Assembly (NCBI RefSeq): GCF_947179165.1
Contig: NC_077242.1
Coordinates: forward strand, 27,476,097 to 27,540,096
From: Solanum dulcamara
Taxonomy: Eukaryota; Streptophyta; Magnoliopsida; Solanales; Solanaceae
DNA: 64,000 nucleotides
Direction of reading: 5' to 3'
A program made the translations under genes and the position numbers. Position 1 is the first letter of the stretch, and each line of letters starts with the position of its first letter. Positions 1 through 11,220 of the stretch are shown in pieces. Below the pieces are notes generated by a model. It was not told the DNA's origin. It was given only the letters and a program-made list of their open reading frames with translations, and did not search any database.

Positions 1-621
1 ATTAATGATGATGGTAAATTAGGAACTAAGTGTAAAATTATCTCTTGATTTTATTAATTGGACAAATATTGTTGAATATCTATTTTAAGAATAATGGACA
101 AGTAAATATGAACGGAGTAACTATCTCAAAAAAGAGAAAAAAAAACACCTCCTCTTTTGCGAAATTTTAGCCCATAGATATTTTTAATAACTCTATTTAT
201 CTTACTTCCTTGAATTAAGCCTAAATATGGTAAAATTCACACTTAAATACGGTAATGGATTATTACTAGAAATTAATGCGTTTTTTTTTTATCTCTTCTA
301 ATAATTGTGATAAGATTTAATATGTTAAAATGGTTAATTTAAATAAATTAAACACAATCTGTTAAGGGTTGTAATTAAAAATTTATAAAAATAGTAACTG
401 TGTAAAAGACCATTTATAGACAGTAATATTAAGTCCTAAATAAGGTGATTTTTCCTTTATTTTCTTGTTTTCAATTGTTCATATTCAAGTAGCACAGAAT
501 AACAAGCCATGTCTCAATATTTGTTGCTTTTACTCAAAAAGTTATCTGCAACTTCATACTTTAAGCATGTTCAAAAGTCTTGGTTTACATCTATTTTTTT
601 TTTTAAAAAAGCAACAAACAT
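1..621. other. AT-rich non-coding DNA
   Basis: Strongly AT-rich sequence with runs of A and T and stop codons in all frames. I see no coding potential, no RNA gene and no clear repeat boundary. It may be degraded transposon or intergenic DNA; nothing in it identifies which. Confidence 0.6.
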
Positions 622-905
622 TAAGAGTCTGTTTGACTTAGTTTATTTAAAATAACTTATAAGCTAAAAATAACTTATAAATCCCAAAAATTAAGTTAGG
701 ATAGCTCAACTTATTCTTTTGGGATTATAACTTACTTTCACCTTATAAGCTGCTTTAGATAAACTAAGCCTAACAGATCCAACAAATTTTTTGGCTTATT
801 TTAAGCATAAAATTGCTTTAAATTAATCAGCCAAACACTCAAAAAAACTAAAAACAACTTATAATGTGTTTTCATCAACTTAAAGCCAATCCAAACGGGC
901 TCTTA
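622..905. mobile_element. MITE-like element with terminal inverted repeats
   Basis: The left end reads TAAGAGTCTGTTTGACTTAG. The reverse complement of the right end reads TAAGAGCCCGTTTGGATTGG, so the ends form imperfect terminal inverted repeats of about 20 bp. Subterminal stretches such as AACTTATAAGC and AACTTATAATG also mirror each other. The element is about 284 bp, AT-rich and has no ORF, as expected for a non-autonomous DNA transposon. I could not fix a target site duplication, so the superfamily (hAT-like or PIF/Harbinger-like) stays open. Confidence 0.65.
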
Positions 906-1912
906 GTTCTCATTCAAAAAATAAGAATGATATAAATGAACACATGAAAAGTAAGAATTCAGAAGATAGGATTTGTATTAAAATTTTAAATCTGTTATTC
1001 TATAAATTAATTAATTAGTGACAAGAAAACATAATCTTATTGGATTATTGATTTAACCATTAATAAAAAATTTGAAACAAATAATCGAACAAGTAATTTA
1101 ATAAAAAATTTTACAAAATTATTTAAAAATGAGATAAGTGTCAAAAACATATATAAACTATTCCTCTTTTTTGAGTTTCATACCTAAACTATTAAGAGTG
1201 TGAGTTTCACACCTAAACTATCACTTATTAGTTTGAGAAACACACCTCTCTCTTTTTATTCCACTTTCATCATGGTGTGTACTATACTCTCTCTTTTATT
1301 TTAAAAAAACTATCACATCACATTCAACATGGACAAAACATTCCACCTTGACAAAAAATTAAAGAAATTATTAAAAGTTAAAATTAAAGATTAAATTATT
1401 ACTATCCCTCCTCCCACGCCAAAAATAAAATTATAAAATAAAATATAAAATATTTTTCTTATCCCACTCCACCACTTTCTCTAACCATACGCCCCCTCAA
1501 TTTTTTTAAAAAAAATTCTTAATTCGTCCCCCCCCCGTTCAAATAATAATTTAGATATTATTTTAATTTTTTTCTTAAAAAAATTCTACCCCGCCTCACC
1601 TAAGCCTTTGCTTCCAAAAAAAATTCTCATTTTGTGTTAGATATAAACATATGATTTTAATTTTTTAGTTGCCACAAATTTTTTCTTAAAAATACAATTT
1701 TTATTTCTGTTACATTTGGTACGCAAGTGGAAAAAATATTTTTCTAAAAATATATGTACATATCTAACTCAAAACGAGAAAAATATATAAAAAAAAAATA
1801 AATAAATTAAGAGCGGAGGATTAGATGAGGCATGTATAATTTTATATTTTTTTAAAATAAAAATAATAATATTTTTTAGGAAGGAGTGGGAGAGGGGGTG
1901 AAGTACAATTGT

Positions 1913-1931
1913 AACGACCCATTAGGTCGTT
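1913..1931 (+). other. LTR-tip hairpin of solo LTR 1
   Basis: Stem AACGACC (1913-1919), loop CATTA, stem GGTCGTT (1925-1931), 3 bp inside the LTR start. The same hairpin with paired base changes lies at the tips of the LTRs at 12311 and 60533. Confidence 0.55.
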
Positions 1932-3019
1932 TTGAGTACTAAAGCTTTTTATTTCATAAAATACTCATCCCATAAATTTTAATTGGTATTTTGGACTATT
2001 CAATAACTACAGTTATTTAGTTGAGGGATAAATTTAAATCATTAATTTAATTGATGGGCTAAGTTGATAATTTATTTAATACTATATACCATTTATTAAA
2101 ATAAATGGAGAGGGTTTGATATTTTTAAGTCATAACTCAAATTGGTGAAGTTGTGCATGAACGGCAAAGAGCAGGCGACGTTCTCCAATTACGAATATAT
2201 TAAAGCTCCAAGCTTTTTCAATGTACGTATGAAATTGTATGATGACAGCATTGAATAAGAATTAATGATGACTGATGAGGGGTTAACCATTGGGGCTAGT
2301 TTGTGGGCAGTTTTGGATGATATAGGCAACGTGCATATTGGTTTCATTATCGTAGGGTATTGACGATTTAATTTAGTTTGGGTTGGAAATTTTTCTTATG
2401 GTTATGGTATTATGATTCAAGTTTTGATATGTTGAGATAAATAATTAAACATTAGGTGTATTAGATTATACAAACACCATTAGATTTAAGTTAATTGGAG
2501 GAATTGAGACTTAACCCTAGATTTGAATTTAAGAAATATGAGACTTGACAAATTAATTGACATCAAGATTAGAAATGCGATTATAGATCCATGCTCTATG
2601 ATTTTTGGAATCTAGGCTAGAAGTATAGTAATATGGTGTCTACAGACTCATTTGCTTACGAATATATTGTATATTTGATAGATTGAAAACGTTCTAAGAC
2701 ATTGAGGAGAGAAAAAACATTGGTGAATTAGCTTGCTTGAGTTCGGTTGTTCGGTTGAGGTAGGTTATGATTTTATTCTATATCATAGATAGACTCTTAA
2801 TAGTGATTGATAGTCATTGAGTAATGTGTGAAGTTTACTATGCATTTAATTATTGTGGTTTGGATGGTTGATATGTTGTTGTGATTGGTCTGAAATCCCA
2901 AGACCGTGAAATCTATAATCTTGAAATTTCTCTATCAAAAATGGTGTCTTGAATAAAGAGGCTTGATAAAATATTACTAATGAAGTGAAATGTAATAATA
3001 AAGAATGATAAATTAATTA

Positions 3020-3190
3020 TATTTGAATTGGGTGTCAATTTTGACACGGTATATTTAGATCGGGTATCACATTCCAACACGGTATTTTGGATTGGGTGTC
3101 ACATTCTCACACGGTATTATTGGATCGGGTGTCACATTTCAATACGGTATTATTGGATCGGGTGTCACATTCTGGCACGATAATATTAAA
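3020..3190 (+). repeat. Tandem array of about 40 bp units in solo LTR 1
   Basis: About five diverged copies of a unit containing (G)GATCGGGTGTCACATTC followed by CACGGTATTATT. The units differ by substitutions and small indels. The array lies about 1.1 kb into the LTR, downstream of the predicted promoter. Comparable arrays with unrelated units lie in LTR A (10360-10505) and LTR I (62440-62650). Confidence 0.7.
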
Positions 3191-4105
3191 GAAGAACAAC
3201 TTAAAATGACTTAATGCTACCCAATCTCCAATAACTCATTTTTCAAAGAAGCGTGATGTGGAGGCCCGAGTCCTCATGTGTGGTCTTGACATTGTTGACT
3301 GGTTATGTAATTGTTCATTGTGTGGTCACCTGATCTTGATCTTGTTGGTTACCACCTTTAAGTGCTATGGTTGATTTCCCGCTACTACTTTATGCATATT
3401 GATTTCTATTTTGAGTCGGTCGATGATACCTACTCAGTACATGTTGTCCTGTATTGACCCCTACTTGTATTTTTCTTTGTTTTAATTTTTGGAGTGCAGC
3501 GAGTGTTCTACCGACTTCGACTCAACCTCAGCTCTAGTCAGTCTCCACTTCATAAGATTTCAAGGTGAGCTATCCTTCTAGCTCTTGATGGATCCTCTCG
3601 GTCATGGCATGATGTCCTTAGTTTTCGGACACATTTTGTTATTTATTTATTCTGGTGTTTGACATTTCCAGACTTAGTTTTAGAATTTAGATGTCCTTTA
3701 TGTGATGACTTTCAGATTTTGGGGAACGTTACGTAATAGATTTTAGTGGCTTTTGTTATTTCTAACTTTAATAAGGTTGAGCCTCCGCATTATTGTCGTG
3801 GTTTATAAGTTGAATCGTTAATGTAAGTTGGGGTTTGTATCGTTGGTTCTCCCACCTAGGAGATTAAGTATGGGTGCCACTTATGGCCCAGTTTGGGTCG
3901 TGACAACAATTTTTTAAAAAGTATTTTATATAAGAAATTTTAAAAAATAAAAGGACGGAAATTGTTGGGGGAGGTGGTGGAGTGGGTGAGAAAAATATTT
4001 TAATTTTATTTTTTTAAAAAAATAATTTCATTTTTTGGGATAAAAATACTTTAGTCTTTAAATTTTAGTTAATATTTATTGTTTATTTTTGTCAAAATTG
4101 AATAT

Positions 4106-4959
4106 TTCAATCACGAGGAATGTCAAGTGGCAAGGTTTTTGCACCGTATAGATTGGTGTTTGATTAGTATTTATTTGCTTAGATTCAGGAGCAGGTCCAT
4201 ATGCTGATGTAAAGTAAAAAAATACATATATTTAATTACTATTTGCCCCACATTTAGTCTTTTCAATATCGTTTTTGAGCATGAATTTTGTGGATTAGTC
4301 TAACGCTGGATATTTTATGTGTAGAATTAAAATGATGTGAAGATGAAGAAATTTGAATCACAAAAAATTAAAAAATTAAAATCATTTTAAAAAAATCAAA
4401 CACATAATTTAATAGACTAAGTCATATATATATATATGTGTCCGATTGAATGATAAATTCAATTGAAATTAACCCACCTTCTGTGTGAAAATTTTGAAGA
4501 CAAGAGCAGCATCAGGCGAGCAATTGAATGCGGCGGCGGCAGCAACATGCGCATAATGCAAATGCAATTCAATTGGATTTTGATTTCCCAATTTATTTTG
4601 AACGCAGTAACTTTATTTTGAGACTTTTTTTTTTTTTATATCTATAACTAATCCATAATAACCTTTAACTTGGGAATTTGAGAACTTTTGAGCTTGGAAC
4701 ATAGGAAAAGCTAGAACCCGCTGTGGAGATCGGAGAGTTTTAATTTATTTTTTCTTCCTTTTATTTATTATGTTGAGATCGGAGAATTTTAATTTATTTT
4801 TTCTTCCTTTTATTTATTATGTTACGTACTTATGTTTTGAGAACCCGATCTTAACTATTGCTTGTAAGCTAACTTCAGTTGAATTTCAAGTAATACGGTA
4901 CATTGGTTTCTTGGTTAGTAATTCCGTTTTGATAATTCAAGATTTTGAATTATGATTGT
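4106..4959. other. Non-coding DNA between repeats
   Basis: AT-rich sequence with a short TA run near 4425 and a small GC-rich patch near 4530 (GCGGCGGCGGCAGC). No supported gene. The small ORF starting near 4770 runs through a 49-bp tandem duplication and is not a credible protein. Confidence 0.5.
4726..4823 (+). repeat. Two-copy tandem duplication, 49-bp unit
   Basis: The block beginning GAGATCGGAG and ending TTATTATGTT occurs at 4726-4774 and again at 4775-4823 with one visible difference (GAGAGTTTT versus GAGAATTTT). Near-identity points to a recent local duplication. Confidence 0.9.
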
Positions 4960-5668
4960 TCATCTTTTAAGTTCATAATTATGTTTTCAATCATAAATTT
5001 TAATTGTGTTCTTGTATGAAAACATGAATAGCTAAATCTTATAGCTAAGACTGTGAAAACCACAATGAATTAACGAAGTAAGTTAACATAAAAAGTGATT
5101 CTTGAATGGTGTTCATTCATATATTGTTATTCTCTTCTTGCTTTGTAGCGGTTGTAAACGTAATAACTTACCTTAATTATTAACTTACTTGATAAAAGAG
5201 CTATACAACGAAAAAAGATCTTAACAATGGATATTTGAGGCTACTAATCCTCATCTAATAACTTGAGTTGTGAAATGTAAAGTTCATTTGTAATTGAGGT
5301 AACAATTAAAATTAAAACACTCAAAAATTGGTAGGTATTTCGAATGACATTCATCTAATTAGGGGTGAATAACATTTAGGTGTAGCGAACTTATCATTTT
5401 GTATGTTAAGCACGAGAATAGATCACTTGCTAGTTATGAAATTATGAGGAACACAGTCCTAGTCCACCATCATAATTAGTTCAGACAAACACTTGATAAA
5501 TTGTTACTTGTCAATACAAAATTCTCCTTTAGAAATAAATGACTAAAAGATTAAATAATACATTGACCTGATTTCTAACCATATTCCTTATGGGATCGAC
5601 CCCTAAGCTTCTATACTGATCCACGATCGCTTTATAATTTAGTGCGAGGAGTAATTTAAGAGTTTCAA
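4960..5668 (+). repeat. Degraded 5' LTR fragment, Tat/Athila-like element
   Basis: This stretch ends directly upstream of a tRNA-Asp type PBS, so at least its 3' part is LTR. It holds a TATGGGATCGACCCC block near 5590. Parts of it (TTCATCTAATT, GGAACACAGTCCTAG) recur reverse-complemented in 6052-7540, which supports a shared LTR family. The left boundary is a guess. Tat/Athila is inferred from the PBS type only. Confidence 0.45.
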
Positions 5669-5672
5669 ATTT

Positions 5673-5690
5673 TGGTGCCGTTGCCGGAAG
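5673..5690 (+). other. Primer binding site, tRNA-Asp type
   Basis: TGGTGCCGTTGCCGGAAG is close to the PBS complementary to the 3' end of plant tRNA-Asp, which is typical of Tat/Athila Ty3/gypsy elements. One base of the core (TGGCGCC to TGGTGCC) has changed, as expected from C-to-T decay. It marks the start of the internal region. Confidence 0.65.
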
Positions 5691-5880
5691 ATATGGTTTA
5701 GAAACTGTCCTTAGTATTTATTTCTACTTTTAGTCCTTATTTCTTTTATTTATTTATTTATTTTTCTTTATAAATATTTTTTTTAAATATATTTTTACTA
5801 CTCTTCTTGAGATGATTTATGAAAAAAATGTGGAGTGATAAGTGTTATTCTTATAATAATTCTTGTGCTTTTGATAGTAT

Positions 5881-6051
5881 GTGTCCTTGCAAAAAATTAT
5901 TAGATCTATTTGGGGTCTCCATGAGAGAATGAAGCCTCTGATAATGCACCTAATAGAAAAAAAAATTGAGCTCATTCATGAAGTTGAGAGGGTTGACTTG
6001 GACATTCACAATTTAAATGATGAGTTGAGTGCAAATGTTGATACATTTGTG
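5881..6051 (+). pseudogene. Internal-region ORF fragment of the Tat/Athila-like element
   Basis: An open stretch of about 57 codons begins at 5881 and runs into the inserted reverse LTR at 6052. The peptide is rich in charged residues and Leu/Ile, consistent with a helical segment. It lies about 190 bp after the PBS, where gag would start, but I recognise no motif. Function unknown. Confidence 0.3.
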
Positions 6052-7540
6052 ATACGCCCCAAACTTACACTTCAATTAAGAAGTATAAAACAGTCGCTGT
6101 CAAATATAGAACCCACCTAGGTTGGGCTCGATCCCACATAGAATGCAGAGGAAATAAGTCTACTAGTACTTATGTTTAGTTCTAATCAATATTTCTCAAA
6201 AGTAAAAATGCATAAAGTAAACTAGGATTTTCTGGTTAAATCAAGTAACTAGTAACAGTGTTCGCAATAGCATAGTAAAATGGACTTAGAGTTGTAATTA
6301 GTATGAGAATATAACTAGGACTGTGTTCTCCATGACATATAACTCAGTGGACGTATCATATCAGTGATCCTGTTTCAATGCGTCGCATGCAAAATTTAGG
6401 AAGTTATGGACATCTAAATGCCTTCCGGCCCAATTAGATGAATTTCACCCTTTACCTCTCGGTCTCAGAATGTATTTCTACCTAATCCCTGCTCTTTTGG
6501 ATCTCAGAAGACTATCTCCTCCCGAGCTCAAGTCCATAAACGAAGGTTTGTAACTTCGAATCTCTGTTGTAGTTATCTTTTCCTAATCACTACCCCTCTT
6601 CTGAGAAAGTAATGAATTCAAGCAAGTTTCAATGCGTGCACTCGTTAAAAGGAAATCAAAACGAAGATAACAACAATGCATGCTCAGTTATTGATTGAAA
6701 ATCATTTATACATTTGCCTACTTTGTTATTCCGTTATGGTTTCCACAACCATAATTATGGAGTTTAACTACTCATAATTGCAAGAAAAGCTACTCATAAT
6801 CGCAAGAAAAGCATCAAGAATTTATGTAGAATTCATGCAACAATAACTTACGATAGTTAAGTAATTAATCTCAAAACTATGGAAGAACAACAAACCATGA
6901 AGAAAGGTAGAATCTTTAATTACGTTCAAGATTGAAAATTATTCTCAAAACTCTATTTCGTCGTTCAATACTCTCCAAACATTGTAAAAAGTGCGTAGCA
7001 TAATAATAAACCCTACATGGGATATTTATAGAAAATAAACCAAATCCTAAATAAAATAGAAAAACTAAATCGACACTGGTTCACACTTGTCTTTCATGGT
7101 CTCTACTGATTTTCATGACCTGTATAGGCGTCCGTGACATTAGAATTAGCTCCACAGTTTCCTTTGGCTTCACGTATACACAACACCTTCACGTGCCGTA
7201 TAGTTTTTCACGGCCCGTGGAGTGTCCCATACACTTCCCTTTCTTTCACGGATGAACCTTACGGACCATGTAAGACTTAACGGTCTATATAAGGTCCTGT
7301 GCCACTTGCCTTGGGCCTTTATTGGGGTCTTTTCGGCATTCATAAATTGTTCGCGGCTCGTATAGGGTCTAGTGGTGATTTCCTTAGGCATTTATTGATT
7401 CTTCACAATAGTTCTTTAACGGCCAAGTCCACGGGCCATATAAGTCTTCACAGCCCATAGAGGGTCTCGTGAACTTCCTCTTTCAGTTATTTTCTATAAT
7501 TTTGCCCTTTCACGTTGTGAATTTGATTTTCCTGCACATT
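6052..7540 (-). repeat. Reverse-strand LTR-like insertion (M)
   Basis: It begins at TGATACGCCCC and cuts the ORF on its left. Read on the minus strand it shares blocks with the LTR fragment at 4960-5668, including the CACAGTCCTAG and CATCTAATT blocks and a GTGGGATCGA block. The part from about 7085 to 7480 is a cluster of CACGG/CCGTG palindromes. No PBS or coding sequence accompanies it, so a solo LTR is likely. The exact right end and any target duplication are uncertain; several CATT repeats there are ambiguous. The ORF on the minus strand at 7170-7391 lies in the palindrome cluster and is not credible. Confidence 0.45.
7085..7480. promoter_or_regulatory. CACGG/CCGTG palindrome cluster in LTR M
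   Basis: CACGGCCCGTGG at 7209-7220 is a clean example. Diverged copies (CACGTGCCGT, CACGGAT, ACGGACCATGT, ACGGTCTATAT, ACGGCCAAG, CACAGCCCAT) follow about every 30-50 bp. Many look like decayed palindromes with CG changed to TG or CA. The same word is clustered in LTRs B, C and D. A regulatory role is inferred. Confidence 0.5.
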
Positions 7541-7548
7541 AAACACAA

Positions 7549-7971
7549 ATGCACATTATATTTATGAAAATATGCTTAGAACTCATGCTAATTCAATATT
7601 TTGAGCATCGAAAGTGTCATAAATTTGTGACACATCAATTTGACACCCAACAATTTAGTTATGCATTATGTGAGGAAGAAAAGATGCTTACAAGCAAATT
7701 TGAAGAGCTAAAGTTGGAGGGCCAATTACTCAACCATATTTTTATGGATGTTGTTATTGTTGAAAAAAGTAAACTAGCGTTATGTGAGGAAGTAGATAAT
7801 ATTATTTTTAAAGACTCTAGTGTGTGTGAATATGAATATCCAAATAATAATACAATTCATGGGTTAGGACGCATTGTAACTCACTCCTATATTTTTTCCA
7901 TATTATATTTAGATGATGAGATATTACTCGTGTCAATGGAGTCTATGAAAGAGTGTAAGGAGGAGGAATAA
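7549..7971 (+). pseudogene. Unrecognised ORF, remnant of retroelement internal region
   Basis: An open frame of 140 codons follows the LTR insertion and ends in an acidic, Glu/Lys-rich tail. The sequence is acidic with scattered Cys and Leu and shows no domain I can name. It lies between the tRNA-Asp type PBS and a TTGGGAGGTAACCCAA block, so it probably belongs to the same degraded element. Length and start are arbitrary. It could be a non-autonomous element protein or chance. Confidence 0.3.
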
Positions 7972-8205
7972 TGTGTCTATGCTCTTGAATCAGTTGTGCC
8001 TAAATCGGAGAATTACATTTCTCACTTGAGATCTAAGAAGTACAAAATGCCACATCTATTGGTTGGGACATTTATATTTATATCACCACCTATTGAGTAG
8101 AGAAGAAAATTTGATGCAAAATTAGGGGTGCAATTCATATCTTTAAATTTGCAGGCAAGCAGCGAAATTATTGGTGCCATGCCTCGACAATAAACGAAAT
8201 GCTTA

Positions 8206-8221
8206 TTGGGAGGTAACCCAA
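8206..8221 (+). other. TTGGGAGGTAACCCAA block near the 3' end of the Tat/Athila-like internal region
   Basis: A 16-bp block with complementary ends (TTGGG/CCCAA). To my knowledge closely similar blocks occur just upstream of the 3' LTR in Athila-like elements. It suggests the 3' LTR begins shortly to the right, but I could not align that LTR with 4960-5668. Confidence 0.4.
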
Positions 8222-8525
8222 TTAGTAGTGTAACTTCTTATTTTTATTTTATATTATCACTTTTTGTATTATTTTTATTTTTGCAGATTAGAAAGAATTT
8301 GAGTACCAAAAATTTGAAGTAAGGAGCATGAGTGAGCTCAAGTGTGTGGCCATACGACCCTTGATGAAAATTGAGAAAACTTGGTGTTAGCTAGGCTCTA
8401 GGAAAATATTTATTACCTTTCTTCTTCATTCTTTTTTTCTATAAATTGCTTTGAGGACTAGACATGATTTTCAGTGTGGTGAAAATCTTTCGATAATTAT
8501 GTATGCCATAAGAATTTATTCTATT

Positions 8526-8589
<64 letters not shown>

Positions 8590-9247
8590 CATCCCTTGAT
8601 TTATGGCCTCAGTTTTATTCTGAGGGGGATGGGACCTTTGAACCAGATAATTTTTTACATTTATATTCTTATTTTGAGGAATATTTTTTTGGAGAGAAAA
8701 GAAAAGACCTTTTGACTTGTTTGATACTAGCAATTCAGGCCTGACTTTGAGTAGTTCTTTTCTGTAAGTGTTTGAGTATAAAATAAAAAAGTAGACTTTT
8801 AGATACCTAGACTCATGATTGTGACTATGTATATAACTTATTCTTATTTTCTAGGTGGCTATATGACCTTGTCTGTCCTAGAAGAATAATTGATCCATCT
8901 TGATTGAGACTTGTACCATGTGTAGTATGGTTATTTGCATATATTCCATGTTTTATATTTTTGTCTAGAAATTGATTTGCATATTATTGAAGCGAAATAA
9001 TAAGTATTTCTTTATTTAAAAAATGATAATAGGCTTTCATAAATTTTTGCATTTTCAGATATTATATCATTAGTTACCTCTTTAAGCTTGTAGCCTTTCG
9101 TTTGGTAACCATATGTTTGCCTTGGTCCATTTTTTTTGAATTCTTAATTTTTGTATCCTGCTTCCTTGAACACTATAGCATAGACTATGATAAAATTATT
9201 AAATCTAAAGAAAAGGCCTGGTTATATTTAAAAAAAGGGTGACAAAT
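8222..9247. other. Non-coding region, possible 3' LTR remains
   Basis: Includes a TA microsatellite and a purine run near 8622 (GAGGGGGATGGGA) that could be a polypurine tract. No recognisable coding sequence. ORFs on both strands through the TA repeat are translation of the microsatellite. Confidence 0.35.
8528..8585. repeat. (TA)29 microsatellite
   Basis: Uninterrupted TA dinucleotide run of 58 bp. Confidence 0.97.
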
Positions 9248-9598
9248 CATAACGAACCATTCTGATTGCTATGGGTAGAAAATGGTGAAAGAATTAGGCT
9301 AAACAACATTTTGTGTAGTGACTTAATTCTAGGCTAGGCCAGTCTCAGATGTAATCTAGGTGAGGTGAGGTCTAAGGAAATATTGAAATGGATTGGGTAC
9401 GATTTCTAAGTATGGATTAAATTTTCTAATGTTCAAGACATTAAGGAGTCCGTAGGGATTTTTGGAATTGAATTCGGGTAAGTAGAACACCTGAAATCGA
9501 ACTTGGCATGAAAACGTCAGGTTGGAAAGTCAAGAGTTGAAAGTGTGTTGTAAAATAGGGGCTTTTGGGGTTTTGGAGTCTCTGATCCCGTACAAGTT

Positions 9599-9746
9599 GC
9601 TATAGCAAATGCCACTCTGCTATAGTGAGACCTTTTATGCAGGTCTTATAGCGGGTTGCAGACGCTATTACAAGGATATCCAGGCATTATAGCAGGGTTA
9701 ACCGCTATGGAAGGACCGATATAGCGAGGTTGGACTTCTATAGCAG
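9599..9746. promoter_or_regulatory. GCTATAGC palindrome cluster, LTR A U3
   Basis: GCTATAGC at 9599-9606 is followed by GCTATAGTG, CTTATAGCGG, CGCTATTA, ATTATAGCAGG, CCGCTATGG, ATATAGCGAGG and TCTATAGCAGG. That is about eight copies or half copies in 150 bp. It occupies the U3 position held by other palindromic words in other LTR families of this window. Confidence 0.6.
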
Positions 9747-10150
9747 GGTAAGTCGGGTTTTGTGTAGAAAAGTCCCAAAAATCTCTTATTTTCTGCAACT
9801 TCATTTTTGAGTTTGAGAAAGACAATTTAGGGAAGTTTTCACGCAGTTTTCCATCGTGTTCATCAATAAAAGTTTGTTAATTACTCCTTAATCTAGTTAA
9901 TTCATTCTAAGCCTTAAAATCTAGAATATTACTTTTGATGGAGGGTTTTGACTTGATTTAATGGTGGAACAAGTCCTGATTTTGGTAGAATGATCATGAA
10001 TTGTCCTGGGGTTAGAATTTGAGTATAATCTAGAATAATAGGCCATTGTAATTGAATGTTTGTATTTATTTATTATTTTAGATCAAGAATAAGCCAAGGC
10101 ATTGCAAAATGGGATAGCTCGATTCTTAAAAAGTTTTCAAGGATTGATTT

Positions 10151-10159
10151 GAGGTAGGT
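10151..10159 (+). promoter_or_regulatory. Candidate splice donor in LTR A
   Basis: GAG|GTAGGT, followed by GATGG. The same GAGGTAGGT(T/G)ATG context occurs in solo LTR 1 (2757) and LTR I (61903), although most other sequence of these LTRs has diverged. Confidence 0.45.
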
Positions 10160-10359
10160 GATGGTTTGTGTGATTCCAAACTGTGTATGTATGCATGTCT
10201 ACTACTTTGTAGTATTACTTGGACAATGCATGTGAAGTAAACTAAAAGGTTAATGTGAAATTATGTCATGTTGATAATCTTATACAATGAACTTGTTTAT
10301 GCATGTGGTTTCAAGTATGATTGTTCATTGTGATTGTGATTGTGCATGTTGGTTATGAT

Positions 10360-10505
10360 TAATGGTTGGATGGGGTACCACACTTGGTATGGATATCTAT
10401 ATGGTTGGCTCGGGTACCACACCAGTACAAAATAACTATATGGTTGGCTCTAGTACCACGCTTGGTATAATTCATTAATGGTTGGCTCGGATACCCCATT
10501 GATAT
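10360..10505 (+). repeat. Tandem array in LTR A
   Basis: About four diverged units of 40-45 bp containing TGGTTGGCTCGGGTACCACAC and GGTATA-like ends. Two of the units are reduced remnants. LTR K keeps a partial copy near 12760-12830. Confidence 0.65.
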
Positions 10506-11207
10506 ACTAATAATTTGTGCATGGGTTCCATGAGAGGACTGAACATGTGCATTATGTGATCATGTTAGACATATTTAATTCAACTTAGTTGTTCAGGATA
10601 TTGTGATTTGGAAATCTAGGTTATGTTGTGATCGTAATATGTATATATGTGTTGGCCCATTTTAGTATTCTGTAGTATCTTGTTAAATTCATGTTTTGGA
10701 ACTGTCTATGTGATCCTACCAGTACCCTATGGTTGTATACTCATACTATAGTTAATATTTTATTGTTGAGTATAAGGCATATTCAGGCACCTGATACGGG
10801 ACCTCAGTTATGGGACGCTTGACTTTTCAAATCCAAGGGTAAGCTACTCTTTTGGGCTACCATGGGTTCAATTTCATTTCTTTGTCCATCATTTCAGACT
10901 TAGATATTTTAGACTTTAATACTATTAATTCTTGTTTGGGATTGCATTCTCTTATTTAAGACATTTAGAGTTTTGGTACTATAACCTTCAGGTTCTAGGG
11001 GGTTTATTTTTTCTGCAAATGATTTTCGATAACTATTTGAGTTTATGGAAACTCAAGTTTTGGTTGTTTTAAAATGTTTTACTCTTATCAGTTGCATGAT
11101 TGGGCATCTTTAAGTTATTTGATAGGTTAAGTTGGGTTAGTTATTGGTTCTACCACCGGAGGGTTAGTATAGGTGTCACTCATGGCAGGTTAAGATCATG
11201 AGAAAAT

Positions 11208-11220
11208 TGATATCAGAGTC
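11208..11220 (+). other. PBS of element A, tRNA-Met type
   Basis: TGATATCAGAGTC differs by two G-to-A or C-to-T changes from the tRNA-Met type PBS seen in related elements (TGGTATCAGAGCC). It lies 4 bp after the LTR end. Confidence 0.75.

Larger units (their letters stand above)
1910..3905 (+). mobile_element. Solo LTR 1 of a Ty3/gypsy element, TSD ACAAT
   Basis: It begins TGTAACGACCC and ends GGGTCGTGACA, so its ends are near-perfect inverted repeats of 11 bp with the canonical TG...CA. The 5-bp direct repeat ACAAT sits immediately outside both ends (1905-1909 and 3906-3910), which fixes the boundaries. There is no PBS, PPT or coding sequence on either side, so it is a solo LTR left by LTR-LTR recombination. 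Inside are a terminal hairpin, a donor-like GAGGTAGGT near 2757 and a tandem array near 3030. The family is probably chromovirus-type, judged from similarity of its ends and donor to LTR I. Confidence 0.9.
1351..4105. repeat. Long inverted-repeat element, interrupted by a solo LTR
   Basis: The stretch 1351-1490 is matched, reverse-complemented, by 3950-4105. Shared blocks in the same order are TTGACAAAAA, an AAAGA(T/C)TAAA block, TATCCC, AAAATATTTTTCT and CCCACTCCACCAC. The two arms flank an AT-rich loop into which the 2-kb LTR at 1910-3905 inserted. This is the shape of a foldback or long-TIR element. Outside the arms the flanks do not match, so the true ends are unknown. Confidence 0.5.
9248..11203 (+). 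repeat. 5' LTR of element A
   Basis: The start is a degraded TGTAACGACC-type end; it aligns with the start of LTR K at 12311 through shared blocks such as AGGCTAGGCCAGTCT and GAGGTGAGGTCTA. The end (GATCATGAGA) abuts a tRNA-Met-like PBS. Inside are a GCTATAGC cluster near 9600, a donor-like GAGGTAGGT at 10151 and a tandem array at 10360-10505. At about 1.96 kb its length fits the other LTRs here. Confidence 0.75.

Noticed and set aside
4530..4560. GCGGCGGCGG patch as a CpG promoter of a host gene
   Set aside because: Only about 30 bp, no downstream coding sequence, and flanks are AT-rich repeats.
8451..8744. ORFs on both strands around 8451-8744
   Set aside because: They are translations of the TA microsatellite with Ile-Tyr repeats and have no protein-like flanks.
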